A DNA stretch of 64,000 bases from Mucilaginibacter sabulilitoris (GTDB lineage: Bacteria > Bacteroidota > Bacteroidia > Sphingobacteriales > Sphingobacteriaceae), in assembly GCF_034262375.1 (NCBI RefSeq), contig NZ_CP139558.1, forward strand, positions 6,138,001 through 6,202,000, read 5' to 3'. The notes below the pieces were generated by a model. That model did no database searches, was not told the DNA's origin, and worked only from the letters and a program-made list of their open reading frames with translations. Positions 19,208 through 29,200 of the stretch are shown here, one piece after another (the stretch's first letter is position 1; each line of letters begins with the position of its first letter). The position numbers and the translations under genes were made by a program.

Positions 19208-20614
19208 ATGAATAGACGGTCATTCGTAAAGAATACTTGTTTAACGGGTGCGGGGTTGTTAGCCGGGGCGCATATACTTAACGCTTCACCCCTGGGCATG
19301 TTGGCACCAACCCAACTGATTGGGGGACGATTCGTCACCCTCTGCATTATGATCCGAACTACGCCCTGGGAAGTATCCAGAGATGTGAAACTGCATCCTC
19401 GTGACGAAGAAAAATGGCATACCCTGGAGGGTGTTAAAAACCTGCGTGAGGCCTTTGGCACCAATAACCCAGAAGGCCGTTTAACCTGGGGTTTTACACT
19501 GAATGCACTTGAAGATAAGCGTAATAATTATGCGCAAATCCGGGAGTATACGGCTTACTGCCAGGCGAAATATGGAGATGAGGTAACGGTGTTTCCAGGG
19601 TATTTTCCGGCAATGTACCTTCCGCCAGCGCGAATCAATAAAGAGTTATCCGAGGCCTTACAAATCATTTCAGATTTTGTTGGACGCGGCTATAAGCCAC
19701 AATCTGTTATTGGCGGTTTTTTGCCGGCAGAGTCCTTGAAATATTTGGCTGAAAAGGAAAACATACATGTAGCCCAAGCGGTTATATGGAGTCAGCACAA
19801 TATTGACGGTGGCGGAGCAGATGGTTCGCTATCCTATCCTTATTATCCTTCTACTGAACATTTTTGTAAACCGGGTCAGAATAAAAAAGATATTATAGAT
19901 TGTGTGAACCTGGATGGATGGTCAATGGATTTTATCTGCGCACGGCAGAGTGGGCAAACTGGGCATGAAATAACTGGTTATAATAGCCGGCGCGGTGTAG
20001 GGCCAATAGAAACCTATAAAGGTTGGGGGCTGGAACTGGGGAACATGGAGGTAATGCATACCCAGTCAATACATTTTGATAAGGGATTCCAGCTAAATGG
20101 CTTTGGATGGGTGCCCAATATATGGGAAGCACAATTAGTGTATGAATTTGGAATGGATTTTATCTGCAGCGCGATGAAAAAATGGGTTACCGATACGTTG
20201 AAGCGGTGGCCGGACACCAAATGGGTAAGTTTTGGAGAATTTGGAAATATCTGGCGTAAGCATTATAAAAACAATGATGATTACAATTACAAATTCGTTG
20301 AGCGGGGCTGCGGACTGGGAGATTCGTATAACAATCTGGAAATCAGGTGGTTTATGAATAAAGCCTTTAGACTGGCCTTGTTGCATGACTGGCATCATAA
20401 GACCCCGGAAATGGTCATTGACTTCACGCGGTATGATTTGCCTGTGCATGAGCCAACAGGCGCGCGGCCAGATAAGCCCGTAAAGGACTGGAGCCTGATA
20501 AACCGGATCAACCAGAAGGGGCTGCGGCCAGAGGATAAACCCGTGTTGTTGAAAGAACTTACAGACGTAGAGCAGGAATTGATATACAAATATTACCCTG
20601 AGCTTAAGGGTTAG
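19208..20614 (+). CDS. DUF3863-type secreted protein, copy 1 (Tat-like signal)
   Basis: 468 aa. The N-terminus MNRRSFVKNTCLTGAGLLAG is a twin-arginine-type signal, so the protein may be exported folded. The body resembles the DUF3863/DUF3864 proteins of Bacteroidota, for which I know only structural-genomics descriptions and no proven reaction. Conserved stretches shared with the next gene include YLAEKE-IHV, IWSQ, YP-YPS-EHFCKP and DCVNLDGWS-DF, with several invariant Trp, His and Asp residues that suggest an enzyme active site. The layout recalls polysaccharide deacetylase or GH57-like barrels, but that is only an impression. It lies downstream of susCD, so a carbohydrate role is likely. 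Confidence 0.75.
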   Translation: MNRRSFVKNTCLTGAGLLAGAHILNASPLGMLAPTQLIGGRFVTLCIMIRTTPWEVSRDVKLHPRDEEKWHTLEGVKNLREAFGTNNPEGRLTWGFTLNALEDKRNNYAQIREYTAYCQAKYGDEVTVFPGYFPAMYLPPARINKELSEALQIISDFVGRGYKPQSVIGGFLPAESLKYLAEKENIHVAQAVIWSQHNIDGGGADGSLSYPYYPSTEHFCKPGQNKKDIIDCVNLDGWSMDFICARQSGQTGHEITGYNSRRGVGPIETYKGWGLELGNMEVMHTQSIHFDKGFQLNGFGWVPNIWEAQLVYEFGMDFICSAMKKWVTDTLKRWPDTKWVSFGEFGNIWRKHYKNNDDYNYKFVERGCGLGDSYNNLEIRWFMNKAFRLALLHDWHHKTPEMVIDFTRYDLPVHEPTGARPDKPVKDWSLINRINQKGLRPEDKPVLLKELTDVEQELIYKYYPELKG

Positions 20615-20785
20615 TATGTCGGGTTATCATATCATACGTGACCGGGCTGGTCTACGGCATCTTAACAACACAGTTGTAAACCTGAACACATTAAATATGC
20701 GGCCCAGGCGCAATCGTAAAAGTACAATTCGTGCACGCTTCAACAATAAAAGTCGGCACGCTAATAGCATATCTAAACAATATTT

Positions 20786-22147
20786 ATGAAAATCAAATCA
20801 TTATTTCAATTATCCAGTTTGTTCCTGTTGCTTTTTTTTAATGCCCAGGCACAACAAAAAAAGCCAAAAGAAACATCAAAACTGATGGGTAACAGATTCC
20901 TTACATTAAATGCGGTTATCAGGGTGAACCAGATAGAAGTGTCCAGAAACCGCAATGTAGGGGAAGATGAACGGGCCCTGCACACCCCTGAAAGGGTAAA
21001 AGCTTTTAGAAATGCGGTAACGGAAGGTTTCCCCGGAGGTAAGATGACCTGGGCTTTAAGCTGGCTTGCCCTCCAGGATACCACCGCCGCATATCAGGAG
21101 ATCAGGAAAATAGTAATAGGGTACCATCATCAATATGGTGATGAAATAACCTTTATACCAGGCGCTTACTTCGCAAACGCCTACAATACTACCGAACAGG
21201 TTAACAAGGATATTCATGATGCTCTTAGTATTATCAGCAAAATGGTAGGTAATGGTTACCGGCCAAAAAGCATTGTCGCTGGTTTCCTGTCTTCAGAAAA
21301 CCAGCAATACCTGGCCGAAAAAGAAGGCATTCATGTATGCCAGGGAATTATATGGAGCCAGTTCAGCATTGACAATCAGGATGGAGATGGTTCTGTGTGT
21401 TACCCCTTTTACCCTTCAAAAGAACATTTCTGCAAACCGGCGCAAAACGCGGCAGATTTTGTTGATTGCGTAAACCTTGATGGCTGGTCGGTCGACTTTC
21501 TTGCGGGCAGAAGGGCTGGGTTTGCAGAGGGGTTTAACAGCAGGATGGGTGTTGGCCCCATTGAAACGATCGGCAAATACGGAAAGGAGATTGGTCTGAA
21601 AGAAATGATCCATACAACAGCTATTCATTTCGACAAAGGATATGAACTGAATGGCTTCGGGTGGGTAACCAATTGCTGGGAAGTGTCCCTACCAATGGAT
21701 GTTGCATCGCTAAAAGACTGGTTGACCCAGGTCAGGGCGCGGTGGCCGGACACCAGGTTAATTACTCAAGGTGAGTTTGGTCTGAGGTGGCGCGCACATT
21801 ACAAGATGAATACCTTCAATTACCGTTTTGTTGAAAGAGGTTCCGGTATCGGCGGTTCCGACGCCGATAAAGAGATCAGCTGGTATATGAATAAGGATTT
21901 TCGACTGGCATTGTTAAAAAACCCGGGAAAAGACACATCTGCCAAAGTGATCGATTTTACTAATTATACAATTCCGGCAAAAGAACCTGCGGAAATGACA
22001 CGCAAATGGAGTCTTTTGGGCGAAATCAATCAAAAGCAGACACGCCCACAGGACAAGCCGATTCCGATTGATTCATTATCTGCGGCCAGCCAGGTATTAA
22101 TTAGCAAGGATTATCCGCAGTTACTGAGCAGTCCAAAAAAGAAATAA
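20786..22147 (+). CDS. DUF3863-type secreted protein, copy 2 (Sec signal)
   Basis: 453 aa, clearly a paralogue of the previous gene along its whole length (GNRFLTLNAVIRVN, FLSSENQQYLAEKEGIHV, HTTAIHFDKGYELNGFGWV, RWPDTRLITQGEFGLRW all have counterparts). Unlike copy 1 it starts with a normal Sec signal ending near FNAQAQQ. Two related proteins sent out by different routes suggests divided labour after a tandem duplication. Function unknown; the genomic context is a SusCD locus with a ruined GH43 gene after it. Confidence 0.78.
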   Translation: MKIKSLFQLSSLFLLLFFNAQAQQKKPKETSKLMGNRFLTLNAVIRVNQIEVSRNRNVGEDERALHTPERVKAFRNAVTEGFPGGKMTWALSWLALQDTTAAYQEIRKIVIGYHHQYGDEITFIPGAYFANAYNTTEQVNKDIHDALSIISKMVGNGYRPKSIVAGFLSSENQQYLAEKEGIHVCQGIIWSQFSIDNQDGDGSVCYPFYPSKEHFCKPAQNAADFVDCVNLDGWSVDFLAGRRAGFAEGFNSRMGVGPIETIGKYGKEIGLKEMIHTTAIHFDKGYELNGFGWVTNCWEVSLPMDVASLKDWLTQVRARWPDTRLITQGEFGLRWRAHYKMNTFNYRFVERGSGIGGSDADKEISWYMNKDFRLALLKNPGKDTSAKVIDFTNYTIPAKEPAEMTRKWSLLGEINQKQTRPQDKPIPIDSLSAASQVLISKDYPQLLSSPKKK

Positions 22148-22224
22148 GTTACTTCGTTTCTAAATCCTGCCTTCACGTTGGCTGCCTCAGGCATTGGTCA
22201 ATGCTTTGGGCAGGAATTGGCTAA

Positions 22225-22669
22225 ACAACCATCGAGTGTTTCCAGCAGGGAAAATATCTTCTCTTTGGCCTTTTATTGTTGACATTCCCATTAATGCTAT
22301 TTGCACAGCGGAATGACGGAGCCGTTATTCCCGGAGATTTTGCAGATCCTTCGGTTATTAAGGTAAACAACACTTATTTTGCTGTGTTTCTTCATCAGAG
22401 TGGGCGCCAAATTTCCCAATCTACTGGTCTACTGATTTAAGAAACTGGCACCAGAGCGGTTACCTTTTTGATAAGGTACCAGATTGGAAGTCAGGATCAT
22501 TTTGGGCGCAGGAGTACTATAAAATAAAAGATACCTACTACATTTATTATACTACCCGGCGTAAATCTGACAATGCGTCCTACATCAGCGTAGCCACATC
22601 GAAATACCTACAAGGTTACGAGGATATTTTAATTTCCTTCGGCTTAGGCAAAAAAGGCCTTTTATGGTG
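22225..22669 (+). pseudogene. Remnant of a GH43-type glycosidase, frameshifted and truncated
   Basis: One frame reads a signal-like stretch LLLLTFPLMLFAQ, then GDFADPSVIKVNNTYFAV, the typical start of a five-bladed beta-propeller GH43 enzyme with its catalytic Asp (ADPS). After about 22387 homology continues only in the +1-shifted frame: SSEWAPNFPIYWSTDLRNW, then PDWKSGSFWAQEYYKIKD and YYIYYTTRRKSDNASYISVA, until a stop at 22667-22669. Only about 145 residues of an enzyme usually two to three times that length remain, so the gene is dead by both frameshift and truncation. The part after VASSKY-like sequence is already degraded. Confidence 0.85.
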
Positions 22670-23270
22670 AAGCAAAATAGCGAGCGAATCACCGATAGCA
22701 CTTCAAAATAGTCCAAACTACAAAGATATCCAACCATTGCATAAATGATTTAAAACCATCTATAAATCCTGCTGAAAAAAAAATATTAATTTTCCTTTGA
22801 ATATAAATTTTAACTATTAATTTTACTTCTATTCTTTGTAAGCCGCTTCTATTTTTAGGCTACTTTACAGGACTCCCTAATAGATTCATTGAATCTTGCC
22901 TGTTAATTAAGTATCTATCCCTATTTTTTAGGTATGATTGGTTACCATCCAATTGTGCCGGATTATACCATATAAACAAATTTATACAGTAATAACTGGC
23001 TTTATTATCTGCTTAAACGATCACCAATTATAAACCTTGGTTAAAGTTCCTTAATCGTTACACTATGGAATATCTACCAACCATTTGTAATAAAAAGAGT
23101 TCTCAGCGATCCCGTTGCGACTATTCGTTATATCCGGATAAACCAATGGTTAACCCACCGCCGAAATTCATGGCGAACCCGAACTCTTCATAAGAGTTAA
23201 TAAGCTATCCCGGTTCTATTTAAATCTGATTTAGTATATCCCCCCTGTAAACCTTTCTCAAATTACAAAT
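22670..23270. other. Intergenic region before the Tc toxin locus
   Basis: About 600 AT-rich bases with no recognisable gene apart from a 42-codon frame listed separately. No clear TAnnTTTG box was found, although the toxin promoter must lie here or be very weak. The sequence looks like a break between the SusCD locus and the toxin locus. Confidence 0.6.
23065..23193 (+). CDS. Possible 42-aa small protein upstream of the Tc locus
   Basis: An ATG frame encoding 42 residues, basic and proline-rich toward the C-terminus (NPPPKFMANPNSS), with no signal peptide or domain and no clear ribosome binding site. It ends 78 bp before the first toxin gene. It may be chance; the unusual PPP and repeated PN residues are the only reason to record it. 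Confidence 0.2.
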   Translation: MEYLPTICNKKSSQRSRCDYSLYPDKPMVNPPPKFMANPNSS

Positions 23271-26200
23271 ATGACCTCAATAACCCCTCCCCTGAACCCC
23301 GGTGACAACACTGACGCTGTTGCCAATCTCAAAGCGGCGTTAAGCCTGCTCATTACCCGGCAATTTATTGTTTTAGGCACTGACGTTGCGGCAGACTGGC
23401 CTGCATTAATTAATAACGAGATCGGATATGGCGATATCACAAAACGTGCAGTGACCACATTCCAGCAGTTAAAGCAGATTCAGGCAACGGGCATTGTTGA
23501 TGCGGCCACGGCAACCGAACTTAATACTGTACTGAATCAGTTAGGCGCAATAAACAATGTGGGCGGATATATCTATATGGATTACGGCATTCCGGCCAAT
23601 AACGTAAAGCTGCGTTTATATTCAAGAAATTTTGGCGGCAACGACACTGTTGTGGCCGAAGCTAATACTGATGAGCAGGGAAAATACAATCTCAACTATA
23701 ATGCTGCCGGCATTAACTCCGGTAACTTTGAAGTACGTGCGGTAGACGCTGCAGGAAAAGAAACGCTGTTATCAGATACGCTTTTCAATAGCCAAACTGT
23801 TTCGAACCTGAATTTAATTGTACCGGCGGCTGTCTCACCCGTTACTCAAAGTGAATTTACGCGTTTAAGCACCGACATAACGGGTGCAATAGGCGATTTT
23901 AGCAAATTAACCGATGCCCAGGAAAAGGATGACAGGCAGGACCTGACACTGCTTAGCCAGGCCACCAACTGGGATGCCCGCCCCATCGCTCTGGCGTCAT
24001 TAGCCATAAAAATGAGCCAGGCTACCAGCTTACCACAGGAGGCGGCTTATGCGCTGGTGAGATCAGGGCTGCCATCAGATGCAGACCACCTGGCCCAGGT
24101 TAATGCTGATGATGTGCATAAAGCGCTGGATACCGCAACTACTGCTGGGATCATAAATTTCAACGATGATCAAAAGAAAGCCGCGGTAGCCGCGTTTCAA
24201 ACCTTTGCAAATAAAACAAGATTAAGTACAAAAGATTTTAGCTCATTATCAACATATAGCGATCTGTTAACCAATCAGAACCTTACAGCGGATGAACAGC
24301 AGACCTTCGCTAACGCGTATTTCTCACCACGTAAAAATGCTGCAGAACTTTGGAAAAAAGCTAAAGACGCGGGTTTAGCAGATGATAAAATTAAAGGACT
24401 GCAACTGCAGGGAAAACTTGGTATGTTAACCGTTAATAATGCGCCACTTACAAAGGATCTGCAAACAAACTTTAGCGACCTCGACGGCCTTGTAGCTGCG
24501 GGATTATATGAACCTGAAGCCTGGGATGCCAAACTAAAAACGTTGGCTGGGACACAGGATGATAATGCCGACGCGCTGGATAAAATGATTCCACCAGCCT
24601 ATATTGGCGGAACTGTTGCAGAGCGGAAGCAAGCTTACATAACCGATATGGCAGCTAAGGTGAGCATTGCTTTCCCCGAAAAAGTAGTACGTGATAAAAT
24701 TGACAAGGGTAAGATTGTATTGGGTGATGCGACAACACAAACAAGTGTTAGCAGCTTTTTGAACAAGGCCGAAGGATTGGGATACAAATTGAGCGGTACG
24801 CACATTGACACATTTGCCAGTGCGAATGACGCCACCTTATTTGCCGGCGTTTCAGGCGCCGATAAAAGTAAAACGATTGAAGGTGTAAAAACGCTAAGCC
24901 GTGTACACCAGATTACACCAAATGACCAATCAATGCAGGTATTACTTGAATTGGGTCACGTATCTGCCCAGGATATTGTAGCTGTTCAAAAAGTGGATTT
25001 CGTGAACAGATTTGCAAAAACCTATGCTGATAAATTTAAAATAACGCTGGATGAAGGCATACGGATAGGTACAATTATCTATAACAAATCGCAACAAGTT
25101 ACCACGGTAACTTACAATTTTTTTACCTCTGCAAAAACCGCCCAACAGGCTCCGCCCGTTTTCGCCATTTCAGGTACTTCGGAAAGACAAGCACAGGACA
25201 AGGGCAGTTTAGATACTAAAATTGCAGGTGCTCCCAATTTACAGGAGTTGTTTGGGTCATTGGATTATTGCGAATGCGAACATTGCCGTTCGGTACTGAG
25301 CCCGGCAGCATACCTGGTTGATCTGTTGCAGTTTCTTGATCGTAAAGATACCGACTGGCAGTACTTTATTGATAAATGGAAAACTGATCATGCGGGGCAA
25401 GACTATACCGCAAAATATGCCAAGCCGTATGATGCTTTAATAGACAGAAGACCGGACATTGTGAACTTGCCGCTAACCTGCGAAAATACCAATACGGCAC
25501 TCCCGTATATTGATATCGTAAACGAAATATTAGAATATTATCTTGTAAACAATAAGCTTAGCGTTGATACGGCTCATGATACCGGCAATGCAACAACCGC
25601 TGAATTACTGGCAGAACCACAGTATGTAGAGCCAAAAGCATATGGTATGCTTAAATCTGCAAAGTATCCTTTAGGCTTGCCGTTTGATTTATGGATTGAA
25701 ACAGTCCGTCAATTTTGTAATCAATATGAAACCCCGCTTTGGCAGTTAATAAAGAACATACAGCCGGTAACCGGTACCAGTTTTGAAACTCAAAACAAAA
25801 TTGCTGTTGAATCTTTGGGAATTTCGCCCGATGAATATGCAATTTTTACCGGAGGAGATTCGCTTAAAAATTTATTTACCCTTTATGGGTACAAAAGCAA
25901 TGCAGAGATGGCCACAGGTCTCAAATCGGCTAAGCAATTAGCAAATAGGCTTGGCGTTAGTTACAAAGAGTTGCTTTCATTAATGCAAACACAGTTTATA
26001 AATCCCAACCTCAGCAAATTGATCTTGTTGCAAAAAATGTCGGTATCCGTAAATGATGTATTCCGCTTTACAAAAGCCGCCAGCTTTACTCCATTTACTG
26101 ATGATGAAAGACAAGCTTTTGATGATAAACTGGACAGGATAAAAACGCTGTATGGCACTGATGCACGCGCGGAAATCAAATCTTTATGGAGTGCAGGAGT

Positions 26201-29200
26201 ATTTAAGCAACTTTTACTGCTTAATGATACCAATGCCGTTTGCAATTTTGACGCTACAATTGTAGGTTATGCTGATAAAGATGCATCAACGTTTGACTTG
26301 CTTAAATTTAATTTACTGGTAAGGCTATGGAAAAAACTCGGTTGGAAAATTGAGGAGGTTGACCAAGCCCTGCTTGTCCTTTTACCAGCCAATTTACGAG
26401 CCATAATTCATGATCCAACCAAAGCAGATGCCGATCGTGCCAAAGCCCTGGCTGATGGCTTTGACAGCGCGTTGTTAAATATCGCTCATTTAAATGGATT
26501 GGCTTCACAGGTAAATATTGGCGACAATGCATTGATAAAGCTGACTTCATTTTGGGCAGATATACCCAATATAACCACAAATTCATTATACAGCCAGTTA
26601 TTTCTTTCACAAAACGTACTTAAAATTGATACTGTATTTGACGACGCGCTGGGTAACTATTTGACCAAAGATGTTAACATTAAGGATGCTCAAAAAGATC
26701 ATTCTATTGCCATACAAGCTGCACTAAATTTAACGGCAAATGATATTGAGCAAATATTTAAAGACAATGCTCAGAATTTAGCTACGGCCAAACTTACCAT
26801 AGCTAATATTTCATTAATATATCGCCACGCGGTACTCGCCAAAGTTTTGCAATGTTCGGTTCCTGATCTGATTGCGCTTAAACAACTATCCGGATTGGAT
26901 CCGTTTACACCCCTTACTGCTAATGCTTTACAAAAAAATGAGGATGACACTATTTTAAATCAAACACTACAATTTGCAGAATGGGCTGCACAAGTGCGAA
27001 ACAGTGGTTTTAAGTTGGAGGATATTACCTTTCTTTTCAGGCATCAATTTGATCCGACCGGAAAATACCGTAATGTACAAACAGATGCCGCCGCGGCTAT
27101 AACATTAATTGCCAATGAAATAAAACGCATTAATACTGATTACGCCGTACCCGGGAATCCAGCCAATGCAGCCGACCTTAGTTCATTTGCAACTTTTACC
27201 GACGACATACTTCAGCAAACATTATCACTTGTATTTCCATTAGATAAGGTTCAAAGCTTTTTAGCAATGTGGACAGGCAGGGTAGCCAATAACTGGACCG
27301 TTGTGAGCGCCAATTTTGCCGGAATTTTGGATCAGCCTAAATTTAACTCACTTTTTGTACCCGACGCGGCGGCGGCTACCGATGTGGTAAAACAACAGAA
27401 TATGTTAACCAAACGGGCAACTCTGGCCAAAGCGTTGCTTCCGTTTATTCAGAGGAAGCTGATCGTACAGTCGATTTACAAGATATTAGCAAGCTCAACT
27501 TCCGGCGATCCTGCTCTTATTCAATGGCTCATTACCAGTCCGACTCGTTTACATAATACGACCCAACCTAATTTAGCATTAATTGAAACATTTTTTCTTT
27601 CTAATAATGCCGTAAATGCAGTTGCCGCGCACAATGCTTATATTTTGCTTAATAAAGTTATTCAACTTGCTTCCGGATTTCAGTTGAGTACTAAAGAATT
27701 GCAGTATTTTGTTAGCCACGCGAAAGATTTCAATAATCTTAATTTGAGCAGCATACCCGTTGCCGGCAATAGCCCGCTTCCTAATGCCCAGGCATTGTTT
27801 AAAGCATTTATGCGCCTCTCTGATTATGTGAACTTAAGGCAAGACCTTACCGGGGGCAGCGATGACCTTATCAATATATTCACCAAAGCAAGGCACTCAT
27901 ACGCTGCTGGGTCTAACAGCGCGACAACTCAAACTGCGCACTTGAATGCCTTGTACCAGCTAATGGCTAATTTAACCCGCCGGGATTTGAGTGTGGTTAC
28001 AGCTGTGGCCAAACCATTAGGCATACAGGCAACTGCCGCAACTGTCGATGGCCTGCTTGCGGTAACAGCCGCTGCCTTCGTGGATGAACGTGGGATTACC
28101 ACTTTATGGAACGCTTTAAAATTGGTCCAAACCTTTGGTATTCCGGTAGAGTCGTTAACTGAAGCTTCAAAAATAACTACTACAGGCCTGCCTGATCAGG
28201 AATACCAGGCTATTGCCGAAAATTTAAAAAACGCGGTTAAGGCAGGATATGATTTAGACGCATGGCAGCAAATTGCCCAACCAATATTTGACAAACTGCG
28301 GCAGAAACGAAGAGATGCCCTTGTTGCCAGTTTACTGCATAATTTTAGTAATTTATTTAGCAGTACCGAAGAAATGTATGAGTATTTCCTCATAGATCCG
28401 GGTACTGAACCAATTGTGCAAACTTCGCGCATTCGTATAGCCACCGCCTCAGTTCAGTTATTTATTCAGCGATGTTTATTAAACCTGGAAAATCGTTGGG
28501 ACAAAAAAGTCCCGCCCGGCGCTATCAATTCTAAATTTTGGCAATGGATGAACCGATACCGGGTTTGGGAAGCAAACAGAAAGATCTTCCTGTGGCCTGA
28601 AAACTGGCTCGAACCCGAATGGCGTGATGACAAAACCTTTTTATTTAAGGAACTGGAAGCAAAATTATTGCAGGGGGATGTGTCAAATGACCTGGTTGAG
28701 GACGCCTTCTTTGTTTATCTAAAAAAATTGGAAGAAATAGCCCGGCTGGATATCGTAGCGATGTATTGCGATGAGGATCCTGTAACACCCGAATCAAATA
28801 CCTTGCATGTGATTGGCCGTACGTTCGGCTTTCCCCATAAGTATTTTTATCGCAGGTATGCCCAGCAGATGTGGACACCCTGGGAATCTGTAGACGCCCA
28901 GATTGATGGCGATCATATAGTTGTAGTAATGTGGCGAGGACGATTGCATATTTTGTGGGTAACATTTATTGAAAAAATGGATGCCACCGGCGGCCCTAAT
29001 GCCGGATCATCTTCTGCTACAAAACTGAGCGACTGGCAGGTAGGCAGTGCTTTAAGTACAATTACCAGCGGCGCACAGCTAAAAACAATGGAAGCACATT
29101 TGCATTGGACCGATTATTACCAGGGCCAATGGAGCGAAAAAAAATCAGGAGGCCTCGACAATCCAATCTCCGCGCAAGTGTCGGTATCCTACCAATCAAG

